Shown piece by piece: positions 34,970 through 44,780 of a stretch of DNA of 64,000 nucleotides (the stretch's first letter is position 1; each line of letters begins with the position of its first letter). The DNA is from RPQJ01 sp963823535 (GTDB taxonomy: Bacteria > Pseudomonadota > Gammaproteobacteria > Steroidobacterales > Steroidobacteraceae), in the NCBI GenBank assembly GCA_963823535.1, contig CAWGLZ010000001.1, positions 644,795 through 708,794 of the forward strand, written 5' to 3'. A program made the position numbers and the translations under genes. The notes under the pieces are model-generated. The model made no database searches, had not been told where the DNA came from, and saw only the letters and a program-made list of their open reading frames with translations.

Positions 34970-36876
34970 CCGGATTGTTCGACACGCGCAGCCGGCGGGA
35001 ATTCGACCGGGCTCTCGTTCAGCGCATGAACGACACCCAGGCCCATCGCGGCCCGGACGGCGACGGCGTGCACCTCGAGCCGGGCGTCGCGCTCGGCCAT
35101 CGTCGGCTGTCCATCATCGACATCGCGACCGGGCAGCAGCCCCTCTTCAACGAGGACGGGTCGGTGGTCGTGGTGTTCAACGGCGAGATTTACAACTACC
35201 AGGAACTGATCCCGGAACTGCAGGCGCTGGGGCACGTCTTCCATACGCGCAGCGACACCGAGGTCATCGTGCACGGATGGGAATCCTGGGGCGAAAAGTG
35301 TGTCGAGCGATTCCGGGGCATGTTCGCCTTCGCGCTTCACGATCGTAACAGCGAGACCCTGTTCCTCGCCCGGGACCGGCTCGGCGTCAAGCCCCTGTAC
35401 TACTCGCTGCTGCCGGATGGATCGCTCGTGTTCGGCTCGGAGCTCAAGTCGCTGCTCGCGCATCCGCATCTCCGGCGCGACATCGACCCGTGCGCAGTCG
35501 AGGAGTATTTCGCGCTCGGCTACGTTGCCGAGCCACGGGCCATCTTCACTGGGACCCAGAAGTTGCCGCCCGCCTGTTCCCTGGTGATACGTCGCGGTCA
35601 GCCGATGCGGGCTCCGCGTCAATACTGGGACGTGCGCTTTGCACCGGACGAGCGCATGGGACTCGGCGACGCGTGCGAAGAGCTGGATCGGCGCCTCGAG
35701 GACTCGATCCGACTGCGCATGATCTCGGAGGTTCCGCTGGGCGCGTTCCTTTCGGGTGGCGTGGACTCGAGCGCGGTCGTGGCCACGATGGCCCGCATCT
35801 CGTCGGATCCGGTCAATACCTGCTCGATCGCCTTCGACGACGCGCAGTTCGATGAGTCGAAATTTGCCCAGCAGGTTGCCGACCGCTATCGGACGAGACA
35901 CTTCGTGGACCGCGTCGCGAGCCAGGATTTCGATCTCGTGGACCAACTGGCGCAGATCTACGACGAACCGTTCGCGGACAGTTCGGCAATCCCGACGTAC
36001 CGGGTCTGCCAGCTGGCACGGAAGCACGTGACCGTGGCGCTGTCCGGGGACGGTGGCGACGAGAATTTCGCCGGCTATCGCCGTTACCGGATGCACTTGA
36101 TGGAGGAGCGGATGCGTTCCGCCTTCCCGTTGGGGCTGCGACGGCCGGTATTCGGCTTGCTCGGCAGGGTCTATCCGAAGGCGCTGTGGGCACCGCGGGT
36201 ACTGAGGGCGAAATCCACTTTCGAGTCGCTGGCCCGCACCCAGGTCGAGGGATACCTCCACGGGGTTTCCATTATCCGCGAGCCGATGCGCAGCCAGATG
36301 TTCTCGGCGCCGTTCCGGGGACGTCTCGGTGGCTATCGTGCGCTCGACGTTTTCGAGCGCCATGCGGCGCAATGCGGCACGGATGATCCTCTCTCGGTGG
36401 TCCAGTACCTCGACCTCAAGACATACCTGGTCGGGGACATCAACACCAAGGTTGACCGTGCCAGCATGGCGCATTCGCTGGAAGTGCGGGAACCGCTGAT
36501 GGACCACCCGCTGGTGGAGTGGCTGGCAACCCTGCCTCGTGAACTCAAGGTGCAGGGCACCGAGGGCAAAGTCCTGCTCAAGAAGGCGATGGCGCCGCAC
36601 CTGCCGCACGAGATCATGTACCGTCCCAAGATGGGCTTTGCGGTGCCACTCGCCCAGTGGTTCCGCGGTCCGCTGCGGCAGCGCGTGCAGGACAGCGTGC
36701 TTGGCGAGACGCTCGCCGGCACCGATATCTTCGAACGGCGGGTCCTCGAGCAGATCGTTCGTGATCACCAGAGGGGAGTGCGCGACCACAGTTCACCCCT
36801 CTGGACGCTGCTGATGTTCGAGGCGTTCATGCACAACGTCATGGGTGTCACGCAGCGGGAGCGCGCGGCCGCATGA
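34957..36876 (+). CDS. Exosortase A-associated amidotransferase (asparagine synthase-like, 2)
   Basis: The 639-residue protein has catalytic Cys2 (MCGITGLFD), glutaminase motifs HRGPDGDGVH and NGEIYNYQ, and the synthetase loop FLSGGVDSSAVV. It is closer to the amidotransferase 1 family of XrtA loci than the copy at 26744. It likely amidates an EPS sugar or precursor. It overlaps the upstream glycosyltransferase by 13 bases and the downstream one by 4. Confidence 0.93.
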   Translation: MCGITGLFDTRSRREFDRALVQRMNDTQAHRGPDGDGVHLEPGVALGHRRLSIIDIATGQQPLFNEDGSVVVVFNGEIYNYQELIPELQALGHVFHTRSDTEVIVHGWESWGEKCVERFRGMFAFALHDRNSETLFLARDRLGVKPLYYSLLPDGSLVFGSELKSLLAHPHLRRDIDPCAVEEYFALGYVAEPRAIFTGTQKLPPACSLVIRRGQPMRAPRQYWDVRFAPDERMGLGDACEELDRRLEDSIRLRMISEVPLGAFLSGGVDSSAVVATMARISSDPVNTCSIAFDDAQFDESKFAQQVADRYRTRHFVDRVASQDFDLVDQLAQIYDEPFADSSAIPTYRVCQLARKHVTVALSGDGGDENFAGYRRYRMHLMEERMRSAFPLGLRRPVFGLLGRVYPKALWAPRVLRAKSTFESLARTQVEGYLHGVSIIREPMRSQMFSAPFRGRLGGYRALDVFERHAAQCGTDDPLSVVQYLDLKTYLVGDINTKVDRASMAHSLEVREPLMDHPLVEWLATLPRELKVQGTEGKVLLKKAMAPHLPHEIMYRPKMGFAVPLAQWFRGPLRQRVQDSVLGETLAGTDIFERRVLEQIVRDHQRGVRDHSSPLWTLLMFEAFMHNVMGVTQRERAAA

Positions 36877-38103
36877 CGAGTGACCCGCGCATCCTTCATG
36901 TGCTGGACCACTCAGTACCGCTGCACAGCGGATATTCCTTTCGCACGCTTGCGATCCTCAACGAGCAGCGTAGGCGGGGCTGGGAGACGGTTCATCTGAC
37001 TTCCACCAAGCACTACGGGGCCGACGGTGGCGGAAGAGGACGTCGACGGTTTCCGCTTCTACCGAACCACTCCTGCCGGGTCTCGACTTGCGAGCCTGCC
37101 AGTATTGAACCAGCTGGCGGTCATTCGAGACACGGGCCGGCGCCTCGATCAGGTGATCGAGCTCGAGCGACCGACCCTGATTCACGCGCATTCGCCGGCA
37201 CTCAATGGCGTCGCGGCGCTCCAGGCCGGCCGCCGTCACCGTTTGCCGGTCGTGTACGAGATGCGAGCCTCCTGGGAGGATGCCGCGGTAGACCACGGCA
37301 CGACCCGCGAGGGGAGCCTCCGCTACCGATCGTCGCGGGCCCTGGAGACCTGGGTCCTGCGTCGGGCGGACGCGGTGACGACCATCTGCGAGGGCCTGCG
37401 CCAGGACATTCTGGTGCGCGACATTCCGGCAGGTCGGGTCACGGTGATCCCGAACGCGGTCGACGTCGAGCAGTTCCCGTTGATCGAAGGCGTGGACTCC
37501 GAGCTGCGGCGCCAGCTGGGTCTCGAAGGTGCGTTCGTGCTTGGATTCCTCGGTTCCTTCTATGCGTACGAGGGTCTCGACCTGCTGGTCCAGGCGCTGC
37601 CAATGATCCGTGCGCAGGTACCGAACGCACGACTCCTGCTGGTCGGGGGCGGGCCCGAGGAACAACGCCTCGAGGCGCAGGTTGAGCGGCTCGGCCTCCA
37701 GGAGTATTGCCGGATGGTCGGACGCGTACCGCACGGCGAGGTGCATCGCTATTACGGCCTCGCGGACCTGCTGGTATATCCGCGTCGGTCGATTCGGCTG
37801 ACGGAGACCGTGACGCCGCTCAAGCCGCTCGAAGCCATGGCGCAGGGACGCCTGCTGATCGCCTCCAACGTGGGGGGCCACCGTGAACTCATACGCGACG
37901 GCGAGACCGGCTTCCTGTTCGAGCCAGACAGCCCGGACGCCCTCGCGGCCGCCGTGGTAAAGGTGCTCGGCGCCCATGACCGCTGGGATGAGATCAGGCG
38001 GTCGGGGCGCCGGTTTGTGGAAACCGATCGTTCCTGGAGTGCAAGCGTCGCCCGCTACGAGAAAGTGTACCGTGCGTTGCTCGAACGGCGGAATCGTGCC
38101 TGA
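36873..38103 (+). CDS. Glycosyltransferase, XrtA system (stp3 type), frameshifted
   Basis: The N-terminal part (ILHVLDHSVPLHSGYSFRT) is in one frame and the rest (EEDVDGFRFYRT onward, to RNRA) in another. Together they make one GT4-type glycosyltransferase of the third XrtA-associated group. Deleting one G from the GGGG at 37017-37020 joins them into about 409 residues. The C-terminal donor motif PRRSIRLTETVTPLKPLEA is intact. As written, the first frame runs to 37685 in nonsense sequence. The ATG overlaps the upstream stop. Confidence 0.85.
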
Positions 38104-39325
38104 CGCGAGTGAACCTGCGATCCTCGTGTGGAGCAGCCTGTTCCCTGGGCCTGCGCAACCGCAGGCGGGAATCTTCATCCGCGAGCGCATGTTCCGGGTC
38201 GGGCGCGAAGTGCCCATGACGGTGATCTCACCGCAGCCGTGGTTTCCGCTACAGAGCCTGATCCGGCTCTTTCGCCCGCATTTTCGACCGTCCCAGCCGC
38301 GAGCCGAACGGCTGTCCGGAATCGAGATCCTGCGGCCGCGGTATCTGAGCGTGCCGGGAGTGCTCAAGCGGTTCGACGGGTTGTTCATGGCGCTGGGTGC
38401 ACGGCGTACCGTACGCTCGCTCAGGCGCGAGGGACGGGTGAGCGTCATCGACGCGCATTTCGGCTATCCAGACGGCTATGCGGCGTCGCTGGTCGGCCGA
38501 TGGGAGGGCCTGCCGCATACGGTCACCTTGCGGGGCACGGAACTGCGGCACTCCAGGGATCCCGCCCTGCGCCGACGTCTCGTGGCCGGGCTCGCGAAGG
38601 CGGACCGTGTCTTCGCTGTGTCGGGTTCGCTCAAACGCCTGGCCGTCGACCTCGGGCTGCCGGAGACACTGATTCGGGTGGTTGGTAATGGTGTCGATTC
38701 GGCGCGATTCCGTCCGATGTCGCGTAGCGAGGCCCGACATCCGCTCGGGCTGCGCCCGGATGATCGAGTACTCGTCACCGTTGGTGGCCTGGTCGAGCGC
38801 AAGGGCTTTCATCGCGTGATTGATTGCCTGCCGCGACTCATGGAGGAGTTCCCACGGTTGCACTATCTCATGGTCGGGTCCGGCGGTCCCGAGGGAGATT
38901 TCTCGACAAAGCTGAGGGAGCAGGTCGACGAACTCGGACTCCGGGAGCGTGTGCACTTTCTTGGGGCCTTGCCGCCCGATGAGGTTCGCCGCGCGGTCAG
39001 CGCAGCCGATGTCTCGGTGCTGGCCACCAGCAACGAGGGCTGGGCGAACGTGCTGCTGGAGGCCCTCGCCTGTGGTGTCCCGGTCGTCGCGACTGACGTC
39101 GGTGGCAACGCGGAGGTGATTTGCCGGGAAGAACTCGGGACGATCGTACCTTTCGGCGATTCCGATGCGTTGGCCGACGCGATTGCAGAAGCCCTTCGCC
39201 GACGTTGGGATCGCGACGCCATCCGGCGTCATGCCGAGGAAAACGACTGGAGTACCCGCGTTCCGGTCCTCGTCGCGGAGTTTCGCCGTATTGCCGGCAC
39301 CAGGGGAGGTGAAGACGATGCGTGA
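38096..39325 (+). CDS. Glycosyltransferase family 4 protein
   Basis: The 409-residue GT-B glycosyltransferase begins with a SSLFPGPAQPQAGIFIRER segment and has a VTVGGLVERKGF block at the start of the donor domain, then SNEGWANVLLEALACG near residue 315. It is translated from a GTG that overlaps the previous stop. It is the last typical glycosyltransferase of the operon. Donor and linkage are unknown. Confidence 0.88.
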   Translation: MPDASEPAILVWSSLFPGPAQPQAGIFIRERMFRVGREVPMTVISPQPWFPLQSLIRLFRPHFRPSQPRAERLSGIEILRPRYLSVPGVLKRFDGLFMALGARRTVRSLRREGRVSVIDAHFGYPDGYAASLVGRWEGLPHTVTLRGTELRHSRDPALRRRLVAGLAKADRVFAVSGSLKRLAVDLGLPETLIRVVGNGVDSARFRPMSRSEARHPLGLRPDDRVLVTVGGLVERKGFHRVIDCLPRLMEEFPRLHYLMVGSGGPEGDFSTKLREQVDELGLRERVHFLGALPPDEVRRAVSAADVSVLATSNEGWANVLLEALACGVPVVATDVGGNAEVICREELGTIVPFGDSDALADAIAEALRRRWDRDAIRRHAEENDWSTRVPVLVAEFRRIAGTRGGEDDA

Positions 39326-40682
39326 CGCAAGTCTTGCGACGGATCCATACACGCGCCTCGCATCCGGATTGCTGTTCCCGCTGCAGGAGCGACTGAAGGG
39401 GCACCACAGCGTCACGCTGCGCCGGGACCTGGAGCGTACGCAGTGGCTGGATCCGGGGGCGATCGCCGAGCTGCAGATCTCCCGCCTGCGGGCATTCCTC
39501 GAGCGGGCAGGGCGCGAGGTTCCGTACTATGCAGATCTCTTCGCCGAACGCGCCTTCCACCCCGCATCGGTACGCTCTCTGTCCGACCTCTGCCGGGTGC
39601 CTTTTCTCGACAAGTCACTGATACGGGCGAACGTCGAGGCGCTCAAGTCTCGTTCGGCGGGACCCCTCTTGAGGTACAACACGGGCGGCTCGAGTGGCGA
39701 GCCCCTGGTCTTCCACATGGGCATGGGTCGGGTGTCGCACGACGTCGCAGCCAAGTGGCGCGCGACCCGCTGGTGGGGGGTAGACATCGGCGATCCGGAG
39801 GTTGTCCTGTGGGGGTCGCCGGTGGAACTTGGGCGGCAGGACCGCTATCGCGCGATTCGTGATCGGCTATTCCGGACCTGCCTGCTTCCGGCATTCGAGA
39901 TGTCGGAAGGACAGATGGACGGATACCTGGCAGCGATTCGCCGACTCAAGCCGCGAATGATCTTCGGCTACGCATCGGCCGTGGCGCTGCTGGCCCGACA
40001 TGCAATCGCGGCCCGACAGCGCATGGACGACCTCGGCGTGCGCGTCGTCTTCACGACCGGCGAAACGCTCTACCCGGATCAGCGAGAGGTGATCGAGCGG
40101 ACCTTTGCGGCGCCCGTAGCCAACGGCTACGGATCCCGGGACGCTGGATTCATTGCTCACCAGTGCCCGAGGGGTTCGCTGCACGTTTCCTCGGAACACA
40201 TCGTGATCGAGATCATCGGCGCAGGCGATCGCCCGGTCGCTCCCGGCGAGACCGGCGAGATCGTCGTAACACACCTCGCCACCGACGACTTTCCGTTCAT
40301 TCGGTATCGCACGGGAGATGTCGCGACGGCATCGGGAGCCGCCTGTCCCTGCGGGCGCGGCCTGGCGGTGCTGGACACCGTGCTGGGCCGCAGCACGGAT
40401 TTTGTACGCACGGCGTCCGGCAACCGGATGCACGCGCTGGCGCTCATCTACGAGGTGCGCGACAAGCCGGGCGTCAGGGCGTTCAAGTTCATCCAGGCCG
40501 AGGACCTGTCGCTCGAATTACTGCTCGCCGGCGGGCCCGAACTGACCTCCGAAGTTGAGCGGGAGATTCGCGCCGGCTTACTGAAGCGCATGGGTCCGGG
40601 AACCGTTCTGGACATACGGCGGGTCGATGAGATCGCGTCGGAGAAGTCCGGCAAGTACCGCTACGTCGTGAGCCGGGCATAG
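39318..40682 (+). CDS. CapK/phenylacetate-CoA ligase-like protein
   Basis: The 454-residue protein resembles the adenylate-forming CapK/PaaK family, with YNTGGSSGEPL as the ATP-binding loop (about residues 115-125), a FTTGETLYP block, and IRYRTGDVA near the C-terminus. Such genes are frequent in capsule clusters and may activate a carboxylate for transfer to the polymer. The ATG at 39318 has GGGGAGGTGA just upstream. It ends the plus-strand operon, convergent with the deacetylase at 40726. Confidence 0.85.
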   Translation: MRDASLATDPYTRLASGLLFPLQERLKGHHSVTLRRDLERTQWLDPGAIAELQISRLRAFLERAGREVPYYADLFAERAFHPASVRSLSDLCRVPFLDKSLIRANVEALKSRSAGPLLRYNTGGSSGEPLVFHMGMGRVSHDVAAKWRATRWWGVDIGDPEVVLWGSPVELGRQDRYRAIRDRLFRTCLLPAFEMSEGQMDGYLAAIRRLKPRMIFGYASAVALLARHAIAARQRMDDLGVRVVFTTGETLYPDQREVIERTFAAPVANGYGSRDAGFIAHQCPRGSLHVSSEHIVIEIIGAGDRPVAPGETGEIVVTHLATDDFPFIRYRTGDVATASGAACPCGRGLAVLDTVLGRSTDFVRTASGNRMHALALIYEVRDKPGVRAFKFIQAEDLSLELLLAGGPELTSEVEREIRAGLLKRMGPGTVLDIRRVDEIASEKSGKYRYVVSRA

Positions 40683-40725
40683 CCGGCTACGCGCTGGGAT
40701 CATCGAGCGCGGACCACGGGAAAGC

Positions 40726-41718
40726 TTAGGCGAGCGCCGCGCTCCGCTGGCCGTATGCGCGGACCATACGCAGCGCGAAGCGAAGGGCGGTCCGGTCCCA
40801 GGGCGCAATGCGAGGAACCTGGTGCCGGTCGAACCCGGCTGCAGCCGCACCCCACGCCGTCGAGACGGCGAACTCAAAGCCGGCTTCCCTCGCCAGAGCC
40901 ACGTCACGATTCGTATAGTCACGACCCGGAGCGCCGTTCGGGTATGCAAACGACGTCACGGTGGTACCAGTGATCTCCTCGAGCCGGGCCTTGCTCTGAC
41001 AGATCTCGCGTCTCGCGGTCTCGTCGTCCAGTGTCGCGAGTATCGGATGACTCATCGTGTGTGCGCCGATGTCGACGACACCCGACCGGCTCAGACGCCG
41101 AACCTGTTCATCCGTCATCATGAGGTTGCATGGCAGGTCTGCGCCCACGCGTTCGGCGATCGCCGCCGCGCGTGACAGTCTTTCCTGCGGAGCGAGATAC
41201 TTCAGCGCAGGGAGAATTGACGAGATCGCCCGAACGCGGGCGCCGTTATCCGGCAGCATGTGATGACCCAGGCGTTCGCGGGTGAGATCGAGTTCGGGCG
41301 GCGCCCGGCGAATGGCCTCGATGATCGTATCGTTGAACATTCGTCCACCGGACAGGAAACCGGGTGCAACGAACACGGTTGCAGGTATCTGGCGCTCCGT
41401 CAGGATCGGCAGCGCTATGTCGTGATTGTTGGCGTAACCGTCGTCAAACGTGATGCAGACCGTACGCGGCGGCAGGCTGCCGTGCGACAGGCGGTGAATG
41501 GCTTCGCCCAGCGCCATGACGCGGAAGTTCTGACGGATGAGGTCCATCTGTGCGGCGAACGCAGCCGCGTCCGGTTCGTCCGGAAGAAGCGGATCCGGGC
41601 GTGCGAGCACCCGGTGATAGATCAAGACGAGCAGCGCGGCGTTCGAGCCGCTCCGGGATACTAGATGTCCGGCGGCGCGCACGAGGCCGGCCGGCAGTGT
41701 GCCAAGCGTTTGAATCAT
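40726..41718 (-). CDS. Polysaccharide deacetylase family protein
   Basis: The 330-residue NodB-fold protein has ITFDDGYANN (about residues 95-104) with the catalytic and metal-binding aspartates, the metal-binding histidines in GAHTMSHPIL, and SFAYPNG further on. It would remove N-acetyl or related groups from a sugar or peptidoglycan. The ATG at 41718 overlaps the stop of the upstream amidotransferase gene (ATGA). It is distinct from the XrtA-type deacetylase at 24770. Confidence 0.88.
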   Translation of the reverse strand: MIQTLGTLPAGLVRAAGHLVSRSGSNAALLVLIYHRVLARPDPLLPDEPDAAAFAAQMDLIRQNFRVMALGEAIHRLSHGSLPPRTVCITFDDGYANNHDIALPILTERQIPATVFVAPGFLSGGRMFNDTIIEAIRRAPPELDLTRERLGHHMLPDNGARVRAISSILPALKYLAPQERLSRAAAIAERVGADLPCNLMMTDEQVRRLSRSGVVDIGAHTMSHPILATLDDETARREICQSKARLEEITGTTVTSFAYPNGAPGRDYTNRDVALAREAGFEFAVSTAWGAAAAGFDRHQVPRIAPWDRTALRFALRMVRAYGQRSAALA

Positions 41719-43538
41719 GGGTTCAGGTCGTGTTCGGAGAACCACTGTTCCAGCATCGCCAGGACCCAGACAAATACACCGTGGTAGCTGGCGTCCTCGG
41801 CCCCATGCAATTGCAGCAGTCGGTCCAGGAATGCAGTCTGCACGATCTGCCGACGCCGCAGGTCCGCCAGATTGCCCATGACGAGGTCCCGCAGTCTTGG
41901 GGAATCGTGCAGCCAAAGACCGAACGGCAGGCCGAACCCGTGCTTGGTCTTGTGGATGATGGCGTCGGGAAGGAAGCCGGTCATGGCTTCCTTGTAGAAG
42001 TGCCGCAGCTTCGTGCCGGGCATTTTCATCTCCGGTGGAACCCGCAGCGACAGGTTGACCACGTCTGGATGCAACATCGGGTAGGACACTCGGATGCCCG
42101 CAAGCTCAGCCATGGTCTCGACCTTCCTGAGATCGTTGTCTGCCAGCGTGTACTGCCAGTCGTAGTACAGCAGCCGGTTCAACTGCGTGTCGCAAGGCGC
42201 TTCGTCCCAGACTTCTTTCATGCGTCGCAACGGGGCATCGGGGTCGATGGAGGCAAGAAACTCCGGATGCAGCACATCCGCGGCCCCCACGCGGTACAGC
42301 AGATTCCAGATTTCGAGGCGCTCGGGCAGGGGCACGTTCGCCCGACCGATAAAAGCGCTGGCGCGTCGGAACGGGCGGAAGCGGATCGCATCAGGCATGC
42401 CTGCCAGCAGCGGCTCCACGACCCCCTTCCGCAGGAGCCGAGGCAGTCCCTCATAACGGCCAAAAATGCTCTGGCGCGCGTATCGGCTGTTGCCGGCGAA
42501 CAACTCGTCCCCGCCATCGCCCGCGAGGAGGTGATGCATGCCCGACTGACGGGCGAGTCGAGCGCAGTAGTACAGGGGCAGCGCCGACGAATTGCCGAAG
42601 GGCTCGTCGTACGCGCGCGCAATCAGCGGGAACGAGTCTGCAATGTCATCCCCCGTAATCGTGTACTCGTGCGCGCGACAACCGAAGTGCTGGTTTGCGA
42701 TTCTTGCGTACGACAGTTCGTCGAATTCCGGGTAACCGAAACCGATCGAGAACGTGTCGACCGAGTCCGGTCGGGCTTCGCTCAGAATCCCGGCGACTGT
42801 CGAGCTATCCAGGCCGCCGCTCAGGAAAGCGCCACAGTGTTCGTCCGGTTGGCAACTCGCGACGGCCGACCGCAGGCTGGTGTGCAGATCGGATTTGAGT
42901 GTCTCGAATGAGGCCCGCCCTGACTCGACGAACCGGGGGCGCCACCACTGCGAGACCTTCAGGTCGCCGTTATCCCAGACCGCCATGTGTCCGGCGCGCA
43001 GCTTATGGACGCCGGCAAAAATCGTATCGGGCGCCGGGACCATGTGCAGCATGAGGTAGCTGAAAATGGACTGGCGGGAGATTTCAGCCTCGATGCCGGG
43101 GGATTCGGCGACAGCGGTGGCGGAGGAGCCAAAGACGAGCCTTCCTGCCGTCGTCGCGAAGGCGAGAGGTTCGATGCCCATCGGGTCGATTGCGAGTACC
43201 GCGCGGCGCGTGGCCGGATCGAGTATCGCCAGCGCAAAGCGCCCGCCAAGGCTCGATACGACCGAAGGCCCCTGCTCACGGTACTCGTCGAGTATCTCTT
43301 CTGGGTTGGCGCTGGAACCGCTTGAACCCGAGCGGCGATCCCACACAGGCGACCCGTGAACGGCGGCGACGATCCCATGGGCTGCCGCCTGAGTGTCCGC
43401 CCACATGGCGATCGTGAGGTCGTCGACGTTGGTGCGCCGAGTGACCGACGGGATGCCCGGTATTCTGAGCGCGTGCCGGACCATGGCGTCGTGCGCAGCG
43501 GGCGCCGCGTTCCGGGCAATGAATCCGAAAATCCTCAT
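41715..43538 (-). CDS. Asparagine synthase-like protein lacking the glutaminase Cys (3)
   Basis: The 607-residue protein has the asparagine synthetase C-terminal domain with FLSGGLDSSTVAG and GDGGDELFAG. Its N-terminal domain starts MRIFGFIARN instead of MCGI, so the nucleophilic Cys2 needed to release ammonia from glutamine is absent. No upstream in-frame start restores it. It may use free ammonia, receive it from another subunit, or act on something else. It is divergent from the acyl carrier protein gene and cotranscribed with the deacetylase at 40726. Confidence 0.85.
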   Translation of the reverse strand: MRIFGFIARNAAPAAHDAMVRHALRIPGIPSVTRRTNVDDLTIAMWADTQAAAHGIVAAVHGSPVWDRRSGSSGSSANPEEILDEYREQGPSVVSSLGGRFALAILDPATRRAVLAIDPMGIEPLAFATTAGRLVFGSSATAVAESPGIEAEISRQSIFSYLMLHMVPAPDTIFAGVHKLRAGHMAVWDNGDLKVSQWWRPRFVESGRASFETLKSDLHTSLRSAVASCQPDEHCGAFLSGGLDSSTVAGILSEARPDSVDTFSIGFGYPEFDELSYARIANQHFGCRAHEYTITGDDIADSFPLIARAYDEPFGNSSALPLYYCARLARQSGMHHLLAGDGGDELFAGNSRYARQSIFGRYEGLPRLLRKGVVEPLLAGMPDAIRFRPFRRASAFIGRANVPLPERLEIWNLLYRVGAADVLHPEFLASIDPDAPLRRMKEVWDEAPCDTQLNRLLYYDWQYTLADNDLRKVETMAELAGIRVSYPMLHPDVVNLSLRVPPEMKMPGTKLRHFYKEAMTGFLPDAIIHKTKHGFGLPFGLWLHDSPRLRDLVMGNLADLRRRQIVQTAFLDRLLQLHGAEDASYHGVFVWVLAMLEQWFSEHDLNP

Positions 43539-43572
43539 GTCGGGTGCCGATCGTCGCTCGTCTAATACAAGG

Positions 43573-43587
43573 TGGCGCAAGTTTAGC
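43573..43587 (+). promoter_or_regulatory. Weak sigma-54-like promoter before the acyl carrier protein gene
   Basis: TGGCGCAAGTTTAGC keeps the GG and GC dinucleotides at sigma-54 spacing, with two departures from the consensus. It points at the acyl carrier protein gene about 100 bases away. It lies in the 145-base divergent region, which is less GC-rich than its surroundings. Confidence 0.25.
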
Positions 43588-43683
43588 CGTGGCAGGCTAT
43601 GTAAACATGGAATGCATTGCGCAAAAATCCGCGCGGAGTCGGTTATTCTATCGCGCCTCCATAAGTCGGGAACCGAGGTGTAC

Positions 43684-43935
43684 ATGTCTACGTTTGACCA
43701 GGTTGTGGGTATTCTGCGCGACACACTTCAGTTGGGCCCCCGCGCCGACGGGCTCAGGCCGGAAAGCCCACTTCTCGGCGGCATGCCGGAGTTCGACTCG
43801 ATGGCGGTCGTCACGGTTATGACGATGATCGAGGACGAGTTGGGCATCGCCGTCGACGATGATGAACTCTCGGCAGACGTCTTTGCGACCGTCGGATCCC
43901 TTGCCGATTTCGTGGGCAGCAAGCTCGCTTCGTGA
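43684..43935 (+). CDS. Acyl carrier protein, XrtA-associated
   Basis: The 83-residue acidic protein has the phosphopantetheine attachment serine at Ser39 in EFDSMAVV. Size and charge fit acyl carrier proteins. It leads a three-gene unit with two exosortase A-associated hydrolases and overlaps the first by 4 bases. The acyl-CoA ligase at 56442 and decarboxylase at 55207 are the usual partners of this module. The carried acyl or aminoacyl group is unknown. Confidence 0.9.
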   Translation: MSTFDQVVGILRDTLQLGPRADGLRPESPLLGGMPEFDSMAVVTVMTMIEDELGIAVDDDELSADVFATVGSLADFVGSKLAS

Positions 43936-44780
43936 ACCAGGGCAGGCTCGCAGGACATTTTCTCGAGGGCGCCAGGGGGCCGATCTTCCTGGTTCGGCAT
44001 GGGCCGGAGCGGGCACGGCGCAGCGTGCTTGTCGTTCCGCCGTTCGCCGAAGAGATGAACAAGTGCCGGCGAATGGTCGCCCTGACGGCCATGCGGTTGG
44101 CCGAGCGCGGCGTCGCGACAGTGATCCCGGATCTCTATGGCACGGGCGACAGCGGGGGCGACTTCTGCAATGCCGACTGGAACGGCTGGGTGGGAGATCT
44201 GGTTCAGACGGCGCGTTGGTCTGCCGAAGCAATCGGACCTGTCACCGGCCTGCTCGGCGTCCGCCTCGGTTGCCTGCTAGCCTGCGATGAACGCGTCATG
44301 GCGGCGTTGCCGGGGATTGTGGGATCGGTGCTCTGGCAACCCGTGTTCGACGGGCGCCGGCATCTGGCGCAGTTCCTTCGATTGCGGGTGGCGGCGTCGC
44401 TCGCAAACGATGTCAAGGAATCCGTTTCCGGGCTCAGGTCAACGATGTCTGCGCAAGGAGAGGTGGAGGTCGCCGGGTACCGGCTGTCCAACAGGCTGGC
44501 CACGGAACTGGAATCGGTTCCGCCGCCCGAGCGATTGCCGGAGGGTTTCGGATCGGTCGACTGGTTCGAGGTCGTACGGGGATCCGTAGGCACGATCAGC
44601 CCGCCGTCGCTCGCCCTGGTCCAATCGAGCTGCGCTGCCGGTTTGCCCATTCGCGATCACGTCCTTGCCGGCGATCCGTTCTGGGCGTCGACCGAGGTCG
44701 TCGTCAACGAGGCACTCGTCCGCGACACATGTGACGCGTTGTTCCGTGACGACGCGTCTTCGTTCAGAGGGGGCATGTGA
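43932..44780 (+). CDS. Exosortase A system-associated hydrolase 2
   Basis: The 282-residue alpha/beta-hydrolase-like protein has VVPPFAEEMNKCRRMV (about residues 34-49) and DLYGTGDSGGD (about 67-77), signatures of the hydrolase 2 family near XrtA. A normal G-x-S-x-G nucleophile elbow is not evident; the region reads LGVRLGCLLA. The GTG start overlaps the carrier protein stop (GTGA). It may release or transfer an acyl group from the carrier; this is inferred from context. Confidence 0.85.
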   Translation: MNQGRLAGHFLEGARGPIFLVRHGPERARRSVLVVPPFAEEMNKCRRMVALTAMRLAERGVATVIPDLYGTGDSGGDFCNADWNGWVGDLVQTARWSAEAIGPVTGLLGVRLGCLLACDERVMAALPGIVGSVLWQPVFDGRRHLAQFLRLRVAASLANDVKESVSGLRSTMSAQGEVEVAGYRLSNRLATELESVPPPERLPEGFGSVDWFEVVRGSVGTISPPSLALVQSSCAAGLPIRDHVLAGDPFWASTEVVVNEALVRDTCDALFRDDASSFRGGM

